A DNA stretch of 10,558 nucleotides from Gammaproteobacteria bacterium (GCA_016762995.1 JAESUT010000222.1:1-10558); one strand, 5' to 3'. Counted from the first letter of the stretch, positions 1 to 7,030 are shown. Notes: a model not told the origin generated them from the letters alone. Program-made: numbers and translations.

Positions 1-251
1 TCGCCTTTACCTATCTCAATTAGATGCGCATCATATTCTGCACCCTCATGGCCTAATGCCAGCAGTTCCTCCAGCAGGATAGTCACCTTCACGCCGTTGG
101 GGGTCGCTAACGAGTAGAGCTGCAGGGGGTGTTTCCCGACAGGCAGCTCTTGCTGCTCTTGAGACCCCGAGGTCGGCCTATTGATAGCTGAAAACCGACC
201 ACCGCTCTCGGTATCCCATGTCCACACCTTCGGCGGTTTGTACTCTGACAT
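1..251 (-). CDS. yghU: YghU-type glutathione S-transferase (5' part, runs off left edge)
   Basis: This encodes the N-terminal 83 residues of a cytosolic Nu-class glutathione transferase, a family with GSH-dependent disulfide-bond oxidoreductase activity. Visible landmarks are the N-terminal PPKVWTWD segment, then LPVGKHPLQLYSLATPNG (about residues 36-53), then VKVTILLEELLALG and GAEYDAHLIEIG. All match my memory of E. coli YghU closely. The TPNG motif (residues 50-53) opens the thioredoxin-like domain. In Nu-class enzymes its Thr and Asn contact glutathione in place of the usual catalytic Tyr, Ser or Cys. The start is the ATG at 249-251, preceded on the minus strand by AGGAAG at good spacing. 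The C-terminal helical domain lies outside the window. The gene is divergent from the dienelactone-hydrolase gene, and both could serve detoxification (inference). Confidence 0.93.
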   Translation of the reverse strand, partial: MSEYKPPKVWTWDTESGGRFSAINRPTSGSQEQQELPVGKHPLQLYSLATPNGVKVTILLEELLALGHEGAEYDAHLIEIGKG

Positions 252-320
252 TTTTTACTTCCTAGTTATTTTCAAAAACAATTAGTACAAATATACACCA
301 GTCTCTGCGACTAACTACTA

Positions 321-348
321 TTTCCAAACACATCTATTCTGTTATCTT
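321..348 (+). promoter_or_regulatory. Weak candidate sigma70 promoter for the hydrolase gene
   Basis: TTTCCA (321-326) and TATCTT (343-348) are separated by 16 bases, each matching four of six consensus positions. A transcript starting near 355 would exclude the ATG at 350 and fit the ATG at 383. The match is weak and the stretch is AT-rich, so this is only a suggestion. Confidence 0.25.
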
Positions 349-382
349 TATGTATCGACAGCAAACAAGAAGACCGACTACC

Positions 383-1102
383 ATGATTGATCGAGAATTA
401 GACCTACGAACGAATGACGGTGTTATGAACACCTTTATCACGCACCCAGAAGAAGAAGGACCACATCCGGTTGTTCTGTTACTCATGGATGCGCCGGGTA
501 AACGAGAAGAATTACACGACATGGCGCGGCGGTTAGGTACGGCCGGCTACTACGTCATGTTACCGAACCTCTACTACCGTCGAGTTCGAGAATTCAATAT
601 CCTAGAGTCTAGTCGCGAAGTGATGCACGAGCACATGGCCTCACTAAGCAATGCTATGGTCTGCGAAGACGTGCAGTCACTGATCGATTTTGCAGATCAA
701 GACGACCCGGCGAGAAACGGTAGAATGGGCTGCGTCGGCTATTGTATGAGCGGCCCTTTTGCGTTCGCTGCCGCCGCTAAATTTTCCGACCGTATAGCGG
801 CTAGCGCTTCCTTTCATGGTGTCTACCTCTTCTCTGACAAGAAAGACTCTCCACACCTTGATGCAGAAAAAATAGTTGGAGAGATGTACTTCGGCTGCGC
901 CGAGACTGACGAATATGCACCGAAGGAGATGGTGGATAATCTAGAGAACTATTTAGCGGGTACGCGCATCAACTCGCGCATCGAATGGTACCCAGGAACT
1001 GAACACGGCTTCGTTTTCCCCGACCGGGGCAAGAAATACCACAAAGAATCCGCGGAACGACACTGGGAAAGATTGCTCGCCATGTACCGCCGCTGCTTGT
1101 AA
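383..1102 (+). CDS. Dienelactone hydrolase family protein
   Basis: This is a 239-residue cytosolic alpha/beta hydrolase of the dienelactone hydrolase family (DLH, COG0412), whose founding member opens dienelactones in chloroaromatic degradation. Many homologues act on other small esters or lactones, so the substrate here is unknown. The nucleophile motif GYCMSG places the catalytic Cys at residue 121. The acid is probably the Asp in CAETDEYAP (176) and the base the His in EHGFVFP (208), giving the Cys-Asp-His triad typical of the family. The segment from DAPGKREELHDMARRL to YYVMLPNLYYR is the usual DLH N-terminal half. Length is normal. The frame is open from an ATG at 350, but that codon has no ribosome binding site, whereas the ATG at 383 follows a weak purine stretch (AAGAAG) and starts where homology begins. 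Its stop lies five bases from the stop of the convergent aminotransferase gene. There is no signal peptide. Confidence 0.9.
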   Translation: MIDRELDLRTNDGVMNTFITHPEEEGPHPVVLLLMDAPGKREELHDMARRLGTAGYYVMLPNLYYRRVREFNILESSREVMHEHMASLSNAMVCEDVQSLIDFADQDDPARNGRMGCVGYCMSGPFAFAAAAKFSDRIAASASFHGVYLFSDKKDSPHLDAEKIVGEMYFGCAETDEYAPKEMVDNLENYLAGTRINSRIEWYPGTEHGFVFPDRGKKYHKESAERHWERLLAMYRRCL

Positions 1103-1107
1103 ATCTG

Positions 1108-2256
1108 CTAGGCGAGAACTTTTCGGAATACTTCCACCGCTTTCTGCATCTCCTCTCTACTGCCCATGGAGATGCGACAATGTGTGTTTTCGAATGGCGG
1201 AAAATCACGGCCTACTAGAATCTTGTGCTCCAAGCAGGCATCGCGAAACTCTTTAGCGGGGCGCCCAAGATTGACGAAGATATGGTTTGTATGTGAGTCT
1301 GCCACCTCGAAGCCCATTGCGTTAAATGCAGCCACTACGATGGCGCGAATCTCTGCATTCTCCTGGCGCTCCCAATCGATGTGCTCCTTGTCATTGAATG
1401 CAGTAATCGCAGCAATTGCACTCAGCATATTCACATCGCCCATTCCCCAGGCCCCACTGACTGCAGCTAGCGTCTGCTGTTGACCCAGCGCATAACCAAC
1501 ACGCAAGCCAGCCATGCCATGCGCCTTGGAGAAAGAACGCGTAATGAAAACGTTCTCAAACTCCATTGCCAGAGGCAACGCTGTCTGCATCGCTTCATCA
1601 AAGACATAGTTAATATAAGCCTCATCGATGAGCATCTTGGTGTTAGGTGACTCACGCTGTACGCGACGGATAAACGATTCGACCGCCTCGGGTGAATGCA
1701 CTGTGCCCGTTGGGTTATTTGGATTGCAGAAATAGACCATGCCTGCGCCAACTGCCGCCTCGGCCATGTCATCCAGATCGATGCCCATAGTCGAGCTATT
1801 TACAGGAATGCTTCTTATCGGCGCAGCTATCCGACGAGCAGTTTGCTCAGCTGTTGTATAAGTAGGGCCGGTTGTAACCAACGGCTTGCTCTCAGAGCAG
1901 AATGCGCGCGCCGCGCCTACTAGCAAAGGCCCAGAACCTGTCGCCAGAATTACGTTGTCGGTAGTAACTCCGTAATAATCTGCCAACGTTTCTCGTAATT
2001 CATTTACATGATCAGGCGCATAGCCGCGACCGAGCCGCTTGGTGACGTGGGAGCGAATCGCTTCTAGGGTCTTTGGACCAGGCCCCCGCGCACTCTCGTT
2101 CTGATTGAGCTGCATGATGCCGCCATCATAGACAGCTTCAGCTTCATAATTCGAAGCCGCGTTGGCGTTTTTACTGGTTAATCCTGTACTGGAAAGAAGT
2201 CCTGCTACACTGCCCAGACCAACGGTTCCTACGAAACCGCGACGTGTCATTTTCAT
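1108..2256 (-). CDS. Tat-exported HisC-like PLP-dependent aminotransferase
   Basis: This is a 382-residue class I/II aminotransferase most like histidinol-phosphate aminotransferase. The PLP-site landmarks are present: CNPNNPTG (177-184, Asn181), DEAY (211-214, Asp211 and Tyr214), SFSKAHGMAGLRVGY with the Schiff-base Lys244 and Arg252, and a C-terminal RISMGSREEM with the probable carboxylate-binding Arg361. Unlike biosynthetic HisC it begins with a twin-arginine signal: TRRGFVG (4-10), a hydrophobic stretch to about residue 26, and an ANA cleavage site near residue 33. It should therefore fold with PLP in the cytoplasm and be exported to the periplasm. The ATG at 2254-2256 follows GAGGAG at about eight bases. 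No his gene is nearby, so a histidine-biosynthesis role is unlikely and the substrate is unknown. A terminator separates it from the upstream PLP gene, so it probably has its own promoter in the 100 bases before its start, where I see only a poor match (CATAAT). Confidence 0.9.
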   Translation of the reverse strand: MKMTRRGFVGTVGLGSVAGLLSSTGLTSKNANAASNYEAEAVYDGGIMQLNQNESARGPGPKTLEAIRSHVTKRLGRGYAPDHVNELRETLADYYGVTTDNVILATGSGPLLVGAARAFCSESKPLVTTGPTYTTAEQTARRIAAPIRSIPVNSSTMGIDLDDMAEAAVGAGMVYFCNPNNPTGTVHSPEAVESFIRRVQRESPNTKMLIDEAYINYVFDEAMQTALPLAMEFENVFITRSFSKAHGMAGLRVGYALGQQQTLAAVSGAWGMGDVNMLSAIAAITAFNDKEHIDWERQENAEIRAIVVAAFNAMGFEVADSHTNHIFVNLGRPAKEFRDACLEHKILVGRDFPPFENTHCRISMGSREEMQKAVEVFRKVLA

Positions 2257-2354
2257 GATCGAAACTCCTCTTCTTGGGAATGCGGTGCTTAATCTAATTA
2301 TGTAGTGCGGAATGTTTACTCTTTACGACTATCCTTGAAACTAAAACTAGAGCT

Positions 2355-2393
2355 AAAAAAAAGGAGTTGGAAAATACTCCAACCCCTTTTTTT
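2355..2393 (-). terminator. Rho-independent terminator of the MalY/PatB-like gene
   Basis: On the minus strand a nine-base-pair stem (arms 2378-2386 and 2363-2371, loop of six) has one G-U pair and is flanked by an A-run and a T-run of seven to eight bases. It starts ten bases after the stop of the gene at 2403-3749. On the plus strand the same stem has one A-C mismatch, so it would also work there, less well. Confidence 0.92.
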
Positions 2394-2402
2394 GTACTGC
2401 CT

Positions 2403-3749
2403 TTAAACTTTGTTAACAGCAGACGCTATTGCATCGAATACATCCTTCAGTACGACTCGCGACGAGGCTATGTTCATACGCATGTGACCTGCTCCACCGG
2501 CTCCGTACACAGACCCGGGATTCAGATACACGCCGGAATTGTGCACCAGCCAATCTCGCAAATAGTGCTCAGGCGAATCTTTGCCATGTGATTTGTACTG
2601 CTCCTTAGCACCAATCGCCTCCATCGTCTTACTGAAATCCAGAAAGGTCATGAAAGTTCCTTCGTTGCGCGTATACCCCACTGTGGGCATGTGCTGCTTT
2701 ATGTAGCTCTCTAGCATGTCGTGATTACCATCGATATAAGCCAGCGCTTGCGCAAACCAGTCAGCTCCATCTTTGTAAGCAGCCTCATTTGCTACCACCC
2801 CCAACGTGCTCAACTCGGCAAAGTGATATTCATCCACTCTAGCCTTCAAGCGAGAATTCTTGGAATAGAAGTAGGCATTCTTCATACCGGCGAGGTTAAA
2901 CGTCTTACTGACAGCGTTGAAGGTAAGGCTGTTATTCACAACTGCCTGATCCGGAAGACTGGCGAATGGCGTGTACTTGTGACCAGGCCTTACAAAGTCT
3001 GAATGGATCTCGTCAGACAGAACTACAATATTGTGTTCTAGGCAGAGACGACCGATTCGCAAAAGCTCGTCTTCTTTCCAGACATTGCCTGTAGGATTCT
3101 GCGGATTACAAACGATCATCGCGCGAACATCTGGCGTCATTTTTGCCTGAAGATCATCCCAATCGATCTCATAGCGACCGTTGACCTTAACCAATGGGCT
3201 ATCAACCGTTACCGTACGCGAATTGCGATTCATGGTGTAAAAACCGGAGTAAGCCGGCGTGTTAATTAATACCTTACCGCCGGAGCCGACCAGTGAACGC
3301 ATAGCAGCTATCATGCCGGCATACACACCATCGGAAATAGTAATCGCCTCATTGGGAAGATCAATACCATGACGCTCCCCATTCCACTTCACAATTTGGT
3401 CGCGCAGAGATTCAGTGCTACTCATATAGCCCCAGCTGTGATGCTCATTACGCTCGGCTATCGCCTCGGTAATACAGGGCGCGCACTCGAAGTCCATGGA
3501 CGCAACGCCCATACCGTATTTGAAAACCCCTTCAGGATAGCGCTTGGGCGGGGAATCCCAGCGTGATGTGTTGTGATTAACTCGGTCGTAGACTGTGTCG
3601 AAATCGTATTTACCGTTAGCCATTTTCGAGTTACTGGCCGCAGAAGCTACAGTAGAGCCCGTTGCTATACCGCCGGTCGCCCCAGCAAAGGCTGTAAGGC
3701 TGGCGTTCTTGATGAATGTTCTTCTATTGATGCCTGCGGATTTGGTCAT
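2403..3749 (-). CDS. Tat-exported MalY/PatB-like PLP-dependent C-S lyase/aminotransferase
   Basis: This is a 448-residue fold-type I PLP enzyme of the MalY/PatB branch, whose characterised members cleave C-S bonds of cystathionine and related S-conjugates (cystathionine beta-lyase activity). Family marks are MDFECAPCITEAIAER (85-100), CNPQNPTG (214-221, Asn218), SDEIHSDFV (245-253, Asp246), AVSKTFNLAGMKNAY with the PLP Lys282, and PGSVYGAGGAGHMRMNIA with the substrate Arg424. The N-terminus is a near-perfect Tat signal, NRRTFIK at 8-14, followed by a hydrophobic stretch and an ASA site near residue 37. The extra length over MalY (about 390 residues) is mostly this signal. The ATG at 3747-3749 follows AGGGGA at good spacing. 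It lies upstream of the other Tat-exported PLP gene but ends in its own terminator. Its promoter faces that of the ABM-domain gene. A beta-lyase activity is inferred from the family; an aminotransferase activity cannot be excluded. Confidence 0.9.
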   Translation of the reverse strand: MTKSAGINRRTFIKNASLTAFAGATGGIATGSTVASAASNSKMANGKYDFDTVYDRVNHNTSRWDSPPKRYPEGVFKYGMGVASMDFECAPCITEAIAERNEHHSWGYMSSTESLRDQIVKWNGERHGIDLPNEAITISDGVYAGMIAAMRSLVGSGGKVLINTPAYSGFYTMNRNSRTVTVDSPLVKVNGRYEIDWDDLQAKMTPDVRAMIVCNPQNPTGNVWKEDELLRIGRLCLEHNIVVLSDEIHSDFVRPGHKYTPFASLPDQAVVNNSLTFNAVSKTFNLAGMKNAYFYSKNSRLKARVDEYHFAELSTLGVVANEAAYKDGADWFAQALAYIDGNHDMLESYIKQHMPTVGYTRNEGTFMTFLDFSKTMEAIGAKEQYKSHGKDSPEHYLRDWLVHNSGVYLNPGSVYGAGGAGHMRMNIASSRVVLKDVFDAIASAVNKV

Positions 3750-3783
3750 TCTTATCCCCTAATTATTATTAGACCTTTTTTAC

Positions 3784-3811
3784 AGCATATAGCAACTAGG
3801 GGCCGTGTAAA
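3784..3811 (-). promoter_or_regulatory. Candidate sigma70 promoter for the MalY/PatB-like gene
   Basis: Read on the minus strand, TTTACA (3806-3811, five of six matches) is followed after 16 bases by TATGCT (3784-3789, four of six). This would give a leader of about 28 bases before the ATG at 3749. The -35 box overlaps the left arm of the inverted repeat at 3803-3836. Confidence 0.45.
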
Positions 3812-3867
3812 GTCATTCTGGCCCTGAAATACACGGTATCCCCGCCTAAAATCTGCCTCTAACACGG
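3803..3867. promoter_or_regulatory. Candidate operator: repeated CCGTGT/ACACGG half-sites
   Basis: A perfect seven-base inverted repeat, CCGTGTA (3803-3809) and TACACGG (3830-3836), has arms 27 bases apart start to start. A third half-site, ACACGG, lies at 3862-3867, exactly 31 bases after the second. The arms fall on or beside the -35 boxes of two divergent candidate promoters, as expected for a shared regulator. A second inverted repeat, GGGCC (3800-3804) and GGCCC (3820-3824), overlaps it. No regulator gene is in the window. Confidence 0.4.
3824..3852 (+). promoter_or_regulatory. Candidate sigma70 promoter for the ABM-domain gene
   Basis: CTGAAA (3824-3829, four of six) and TAAAAT (3847-3852, five of six) are 17 bases apart. 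Transcription would start near 3859, leaving a leader of about 90 bases before the ATG at 3949. The GTG at 3901 would lie inside this leader. The ACACGG half-sites lie in its spacer and just after its start point. Confidence 0.4.
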
Positions 3868-3948
3868 CGCTAGACTCCTGACAGGTTTTGGCATGAGCGC
3901 GTGGATAATGAGGCTCAACAACCACATGCATACCAAAGGAAATCAGCC

Positions 3949-4269
3949 ATGACCTTACTAATCCTTTTTTCTCTACTTGTCACCTGGGAGCTATCCATTC
4001 AAGAAAACAAGGTCGAAGAATTTTTGGCTATTGTCCATGATGGACTTGAAGTCAGCCGAGATTTTCCTGGAAATAGAGGTTTCGATATTTATGTAGAGAA
4101 AGGGAATCCCGCTAAAGCATTCTTCGTTGAACAATCGGAATCCATAGAGCATTTCCAAAGTTATTTTCAATGGCGATTCGAACGAGGCAATTTTGAACTG
4201 TTAGAACCCTATTTCAGCGCTCCACCTGTGATGCGCCACTACAGCAAGGAAAGCCAGGGATCAGAATGA
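3949..4269 (+). CDS. Antibiotic biosynthesis monooxygenase (ABM) domain protein
   Basis: This is a 106-residue protein that looks like one ABM/YgiN-type dimeric ferredoxin-like alpha-beta barrel. Members include cofactor-independent quinone-forming monooxygenases and many uncharacterised proteins. The pattern is a first beta strand ending VTWELSI, the helix NKVEEFLAIVHDGLEVSRDF, a second strand FDIYVEKG, a third strand AKAFFVEQSES, the helix SIEHFQSYFQWRFERGN, and the usual final segment LEPYFSAPPVMRHY. The start is ATG 3949, preceded by AAAGGA about eight bases upstream. A GTG at 3901 opens the same frame but has no binding site and adds 16 residues that do not resemble the family. The first 12 residues (TLLILFSLLVT) are more hydrophobic than usual and could be a long first strand or a membrane-prone end. 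The stop overlaps the start of the next small ORF. The substrate is unknown. Confidence 0.8.
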   Translation: MTLLILFSLLVTWELSIQENKVEEFLAIVHDGLEVSRDFPGNRGFDIYVEKGNPAKAFFVEQSESIEHFQSYFQWRFERGNFELLEPYFSAPPVMRHYSKESQGSE

Positions 4270-4436
4270 GCAAACAAGAACTATTAGAATCGTTGCTGAG
4301 TGTGGGCACGAGAAAGAACAAACATGCGTTCATTCAGCAATTGTCTAGCGCTCGCACCTTGCCGATGACGGATATGACCGCGCGACGTCAAAATTTGGCG
4401 CGCCCGAAAAAAAGCGATCAGGTGCGCGAGAATTGA
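4266..4436 (+). CDS. Small basic protein of 56 residues, unknown function
   Basis: I do not recognise this ORF. It starts with the ATG of an ATGA overlap with the stop of the ABM-domain gene, and an AGGG sits six bases upstream of it (within the end of that gene), so translational coupling is likely. The protein begins MSKQELLESLLS, predicted as an amphipathic helix, followed by a Lys/Arg-rich middle, and ends in a charged tail (ARRQNLARPKKSDQVREN). It has no signal peptide and no membrane segment. Net charge is clearly positive, which would suit binding to nucleic acid or to an acidic partner (inference only). Good spacing and the shared transcript favour a real gene. Its short length and the lack of known relatives are the main doubts. 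Confidence 0.6.
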   Translation: MSKQELLESLLSVGTRKNKHAFIQQLSSARTLPMTDMTARRQNLARPKKSDQVREN

Positions 4437-4447
4437 GAGAGAGAGAG
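4435..4447. repeat. Short GA dinucleotide repeat
   Basis: Six GA units and one extra G directly follow the last codon of the small ORF and overlap its stop. A slippage change here would lie after the stop and would not alter the protein. No function is evident. Confidence 0.6.
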
Positions 4448-4491
4448 GCAACTAATCAGCACACGAACCTGCCCCTCCTATCCATCACTCA

Positions 4492-6810
4492 CTAGTAACG
4501 TAAAATTTCTTCCCTGATTTGCTGAGCTGCAATCTGTTCATCAGTGAAGGGCAGATCAACCCACTGGCTCTGCGAATACAATTTTGTCATATCAGAGAAG
4601 AATGCCGAATCCGCTTCTGGAGATTGTGAATACGTAAGAATGGCCTTAGCATTGGGTGTGCCATCAGCATTCCAAGTCACTGCTTGAATATAGCTGTTGC
4701 CATGACGGATAGGATTGTAGCCACCCTTATCTGCATCAAAGCGAGACGTGATTACACTGAACATACCCTGCCCACCTGCACCTCCTGGTATACCGATCTT
4801 TTCGTCGTTGCGTAGAACAAACTGCACATCTCCCCATTTTGCATTCAGCGGTATGCCTGCTTCGTTCAATGAAGCAACTGCCTCGCGCAAAGATTTTGCA
4901 ATGAAGTCCTGCGTGGCTGGCTCTTCTATTTTCAAACCGCTGGGCGTGTGAACAGGATTATTCACATCGAAAGGAGTCAAGTAGTGATCACTCAATGTTG
5001 CGGCTGCGGACCAAAACCGATTGAAGATCGCCGCACCAACACTATCCAGATCTTGTCGTCTATCCCATCGCGCTAAAATATCACAAGCTTCCTGCAGGTC
5101 ATCATTCTCTACACAGACAGTGAGAATGTCATCCAAAAAAACTTCGGCGCCGTAGTGGCGATGATTAAAGAGCAAATTCTGAACTGTAGCCTGATTGAAT
5201 TTGCCTTTCCCGTTTAGTACCTCTTCAACAAACTTTAAACCTGCACGTGTTCGCAGCGAGCGAGTCTGTTGTTCGTTACCAATAATAGGGGAAAAGCCCT
5301 CAAGCCTATTGTCTGGATTAGACAACCAGTATGAATCGTTGCTGTTACTCACATAGGTGTCAGTAATCAGACTCGGCTGATCTGTAGGCGGCATCAAACC
5401 GGGATAGGCCGCTCGTGAATCGACTTGCCAATCACAAGTAGGGTCTGAACCATTGAGCGTGATTACTCGCGACGTACTTTCTGTATCCACTGCACAGCGC
5501 TCTATTAATTCCGCTGACACATTGGGTATAGCCGACATGTCGGCATAGAGAGCGCCTCCATTTACATCCGCGGCAATCGTATTTACAAATGCCGCTCCCT
5601 GATGGGTGGCCAGCGCGTCACGTAGCTCCTCAACGTTACGCGCGCTGTTTATATCCTTGTACTGATCAGCTGAGCGATAGTTCTCGTAATTCACATCGCG
5701 CATCACATAAACGTGCTGATCGTTCCACGGTGTAGTCTCTCCAACAACAACCGGGCCAAGGTGTGTCATGTGTATGGTGCGGCTAATCGGCTCTGCATCC
5801 GTTTCAACGTCAACCTGCAAGGCTTCGATATTGTGCACTTCATCCCCAAGCCGATAAGCCATGGGGTTACCTTCAACTAGATCGAGCCGGAACATAGTAA
5901 AACGCAGCGCAGTAGACACTGTATGCGACCAAGCCACATCCTTAGTAAAACCGATCGCGATCCGAGAAGTAGTCACCAAACTAGCGCCCATAACATCAAC
6001 TTCACCGGGAAGGGTAAGGTGAGCAATGTGAAATCTCGAAGGACCATGCCAAGGGTAGTGAGGATTGCCTAGAAGAATGCCGCGACCACTCTCGGTCAAT
6101 GCACTACCAAAGCCCAGTGCGTTGCTGCCGATCATTTCGGGATCAACGAAGAGATCAAGCGCATTCAGCTGCGCTAATTCGAGACCATGCTGCGCGGTCG
6201 CTATCTCATTGGTAACACGACCTAGGCCGTAGCGAATACCCACTCCTATCGCTATTCTCGCTATGTCTCTTTCAGTAATAGGGGTAATCCATGGCGCGTT
6301 GTTACAAGAAGCAGGCATATTACCCGCCTGAGTTTCAATAAAGTTGTTATAGCCGGCAACGTAACCGGCATCCATTTCGTGACTTTCGCTGAAGCCGTAA
6401 GCCAGATATTCGTCTATTTTATTTTGATGCAACAGCGCGCGGTGAAATGCATCTGCATTGACATGACTTTCGGTTGCACCGAAATACTTCGCCTGCTCGC
6501 CACGAACGGTAATAAACTCGCGAGCCAGAACACAGATAGTGTTCGTTGCAATGGCGTGAGCAAAACCGTATCCCAGACCTTCCCAATTATCCGCCTTAAT
6601 ATGCGGAATGCCGTGAGTAGTCCACCGAATCTGAACTTCATTGGGAGCGCTCAAATTTTCGATTCCCGCGGATATTGAATCCACCTCAACCGCAGCCGAG
6701 TCTGAAGATTCTGGCGTGCAAGCGGAAATCAGTACCGCGAGAGAAAAAGGAATAAACGCGGCATTGAATGTGTTCTTCGACAGCATTGGCAAATACGAAA
6801 TTGAGCGCAT
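4492..6810 (-). CDS. Penicillin-amidase-family acylase lipoprotein (PvdQ/QuiP/aculeacin acylase-like)
   Basis: This is a 772-residue Ntn-hydrolase of the penicillin amidase family (COG2366), close in length to PvdQ (762). These enzymes self-cleave into alpha and beta chains and hydrolyse amides such as acyl-homoserine lactones, acylated siderophore precursors or lipopeptides. The predicted beta chain starts at Ser229 in MIGSNALGFG. Counting from it, His251 (GNPH) is beta23 and Val298 (SHTV) is beta70, the exact PvdQ spacing. The oxyanion Asn is probably 489 or 491 in SNSNDSYW. The alpha-chain segment WTTHGIPHIKADNWEGLGYG and the RGEQAKYFG motif are typical. The N-terminus has a hydrophobic stretch ending in a lipobox, ISAC (Cys31). 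The residue after it is Thr, so outer-membrane sorting is expected. PvdQ itself has an ordinary signal peptide. The ATG at 6808-6810 follows AGAGG at seven bases; Met9 is an alternative. The acyl-chain preference cannot be read from the sequence. Confidence 0.93.
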   Translation of the reverse strand: MRSISYLPMLSKNTFNAAFIPFSLAVLISACTPESSDSAAVEVDSISAGIENLSAPNEVQIRWTTHGIPHIKADNWEGLGYGFAHAIATNTICVLAREFITVRGEQAKYFGATESHVNADAFHRALLHQNKIDEYLAYGFSESHEMDAGYVAGYNNFIETQAGNMPASCNNAPWITPITERDIARIAIGVGIRYGLGRVTNEIATAQHGLELAQLNALDLFVDPEMIGSNALGFGSALTESGRGILLGNPHYPWHGPSRFHIAHLTLPGEVDVMGASLVTTSRIAIGFTKDVAWSHTVSTALRFTMFRLDLVEGNPMAYRLGDEVHNIEALQVDVETDAEPISRTIHMTHLGPVVVGETTPWNDQHVYVMRDVNYENYRSADQYKDINSARNVEELRDALATHQGAAFVNTIAADVNGGALYADMSAIPNVSAELIERCAVDTESTSRVITLNGSDPTCDWQVDSRAAYPGLMPPTDQPSLITDTYVSNSNDSYWLSNPDNRLEGFSPIIGNEQQTRSLRTRAGLKFVEEVLNGKGKFNQATVQNLLFNHRHYGAEVFLDDILTVCVENDDLQEACDILARWDRRQDLDSVGAAIFNRFWSAAATLSDHYLTPFDVNNPVHTPSGLKIEEPATQDFIAKSLREAVASLNEAGIPLNAKWGDVQFVLRNDEKIGIPGGAGGQGMFSVITSRFDADKGGYNPIRHGNSYIQAVTWNADGTPNAKAILTYSQSPEADSAFFSDMTKLYSQSQWVDLPFTDEQIAAQQIREEILRY

Positions 6811-6856
6811 GAGTGAGCCTCTGGGTCTGATGGACAGGTATCTTGACTGCTAATTG

Positions 6857-6884
6857 AGCATACACCATGCAATGCAAATTTAAA
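6857..6884 (-). promoter_or_regulatory. Candidate sigma70 promoter for the acylase gene
   Basis: On the minus strand, TTTAAA (6879-6884) and TATGCT (6857-6862) are 16 bases apart, each matching four of six. The leader would be about 40 bases. The -10 hexamer and the spacing equal those of the candidate promoter at 3784-3811. I see no lux-type 20-base palindrome here. Confidence 0.35.
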
Positions 6885-7030
6885 TAGCTTGAATAAAGGC
6901 GCAAATTGATTCTTTGCAAGCGGTATTGCACAGGGCCTCGAACTTAAAACTGCGAGAAAGCCTACGGGATCAAGCATTCCACATCGGCTAGCCAACCCTC
7001 AGCCACATCACGGGCATCAACCACTAACAA

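Noticed and set aside
350..382. ATG at 350 as start of the dienelactone-hydrolase-family gene
   Set aside because: It has no ribosome binding site, adds 11 residues with no family likeness and would lie ahead of the likely transcript start. The ATG at 383 is preferred.
3901..3948. GTG at 3901 as start of the ABM-domain gene
   Set aside because: It has no binding site, while the ATG at 3949 has AAAGGA at good spacing and matches the family start.
6379..6995. Several open frames overlapping the start of the acylase gene on both strands
   Set aside because: None has a convincing binding site or family likeness, and the acylase frame is supported by motifs along its whole length.
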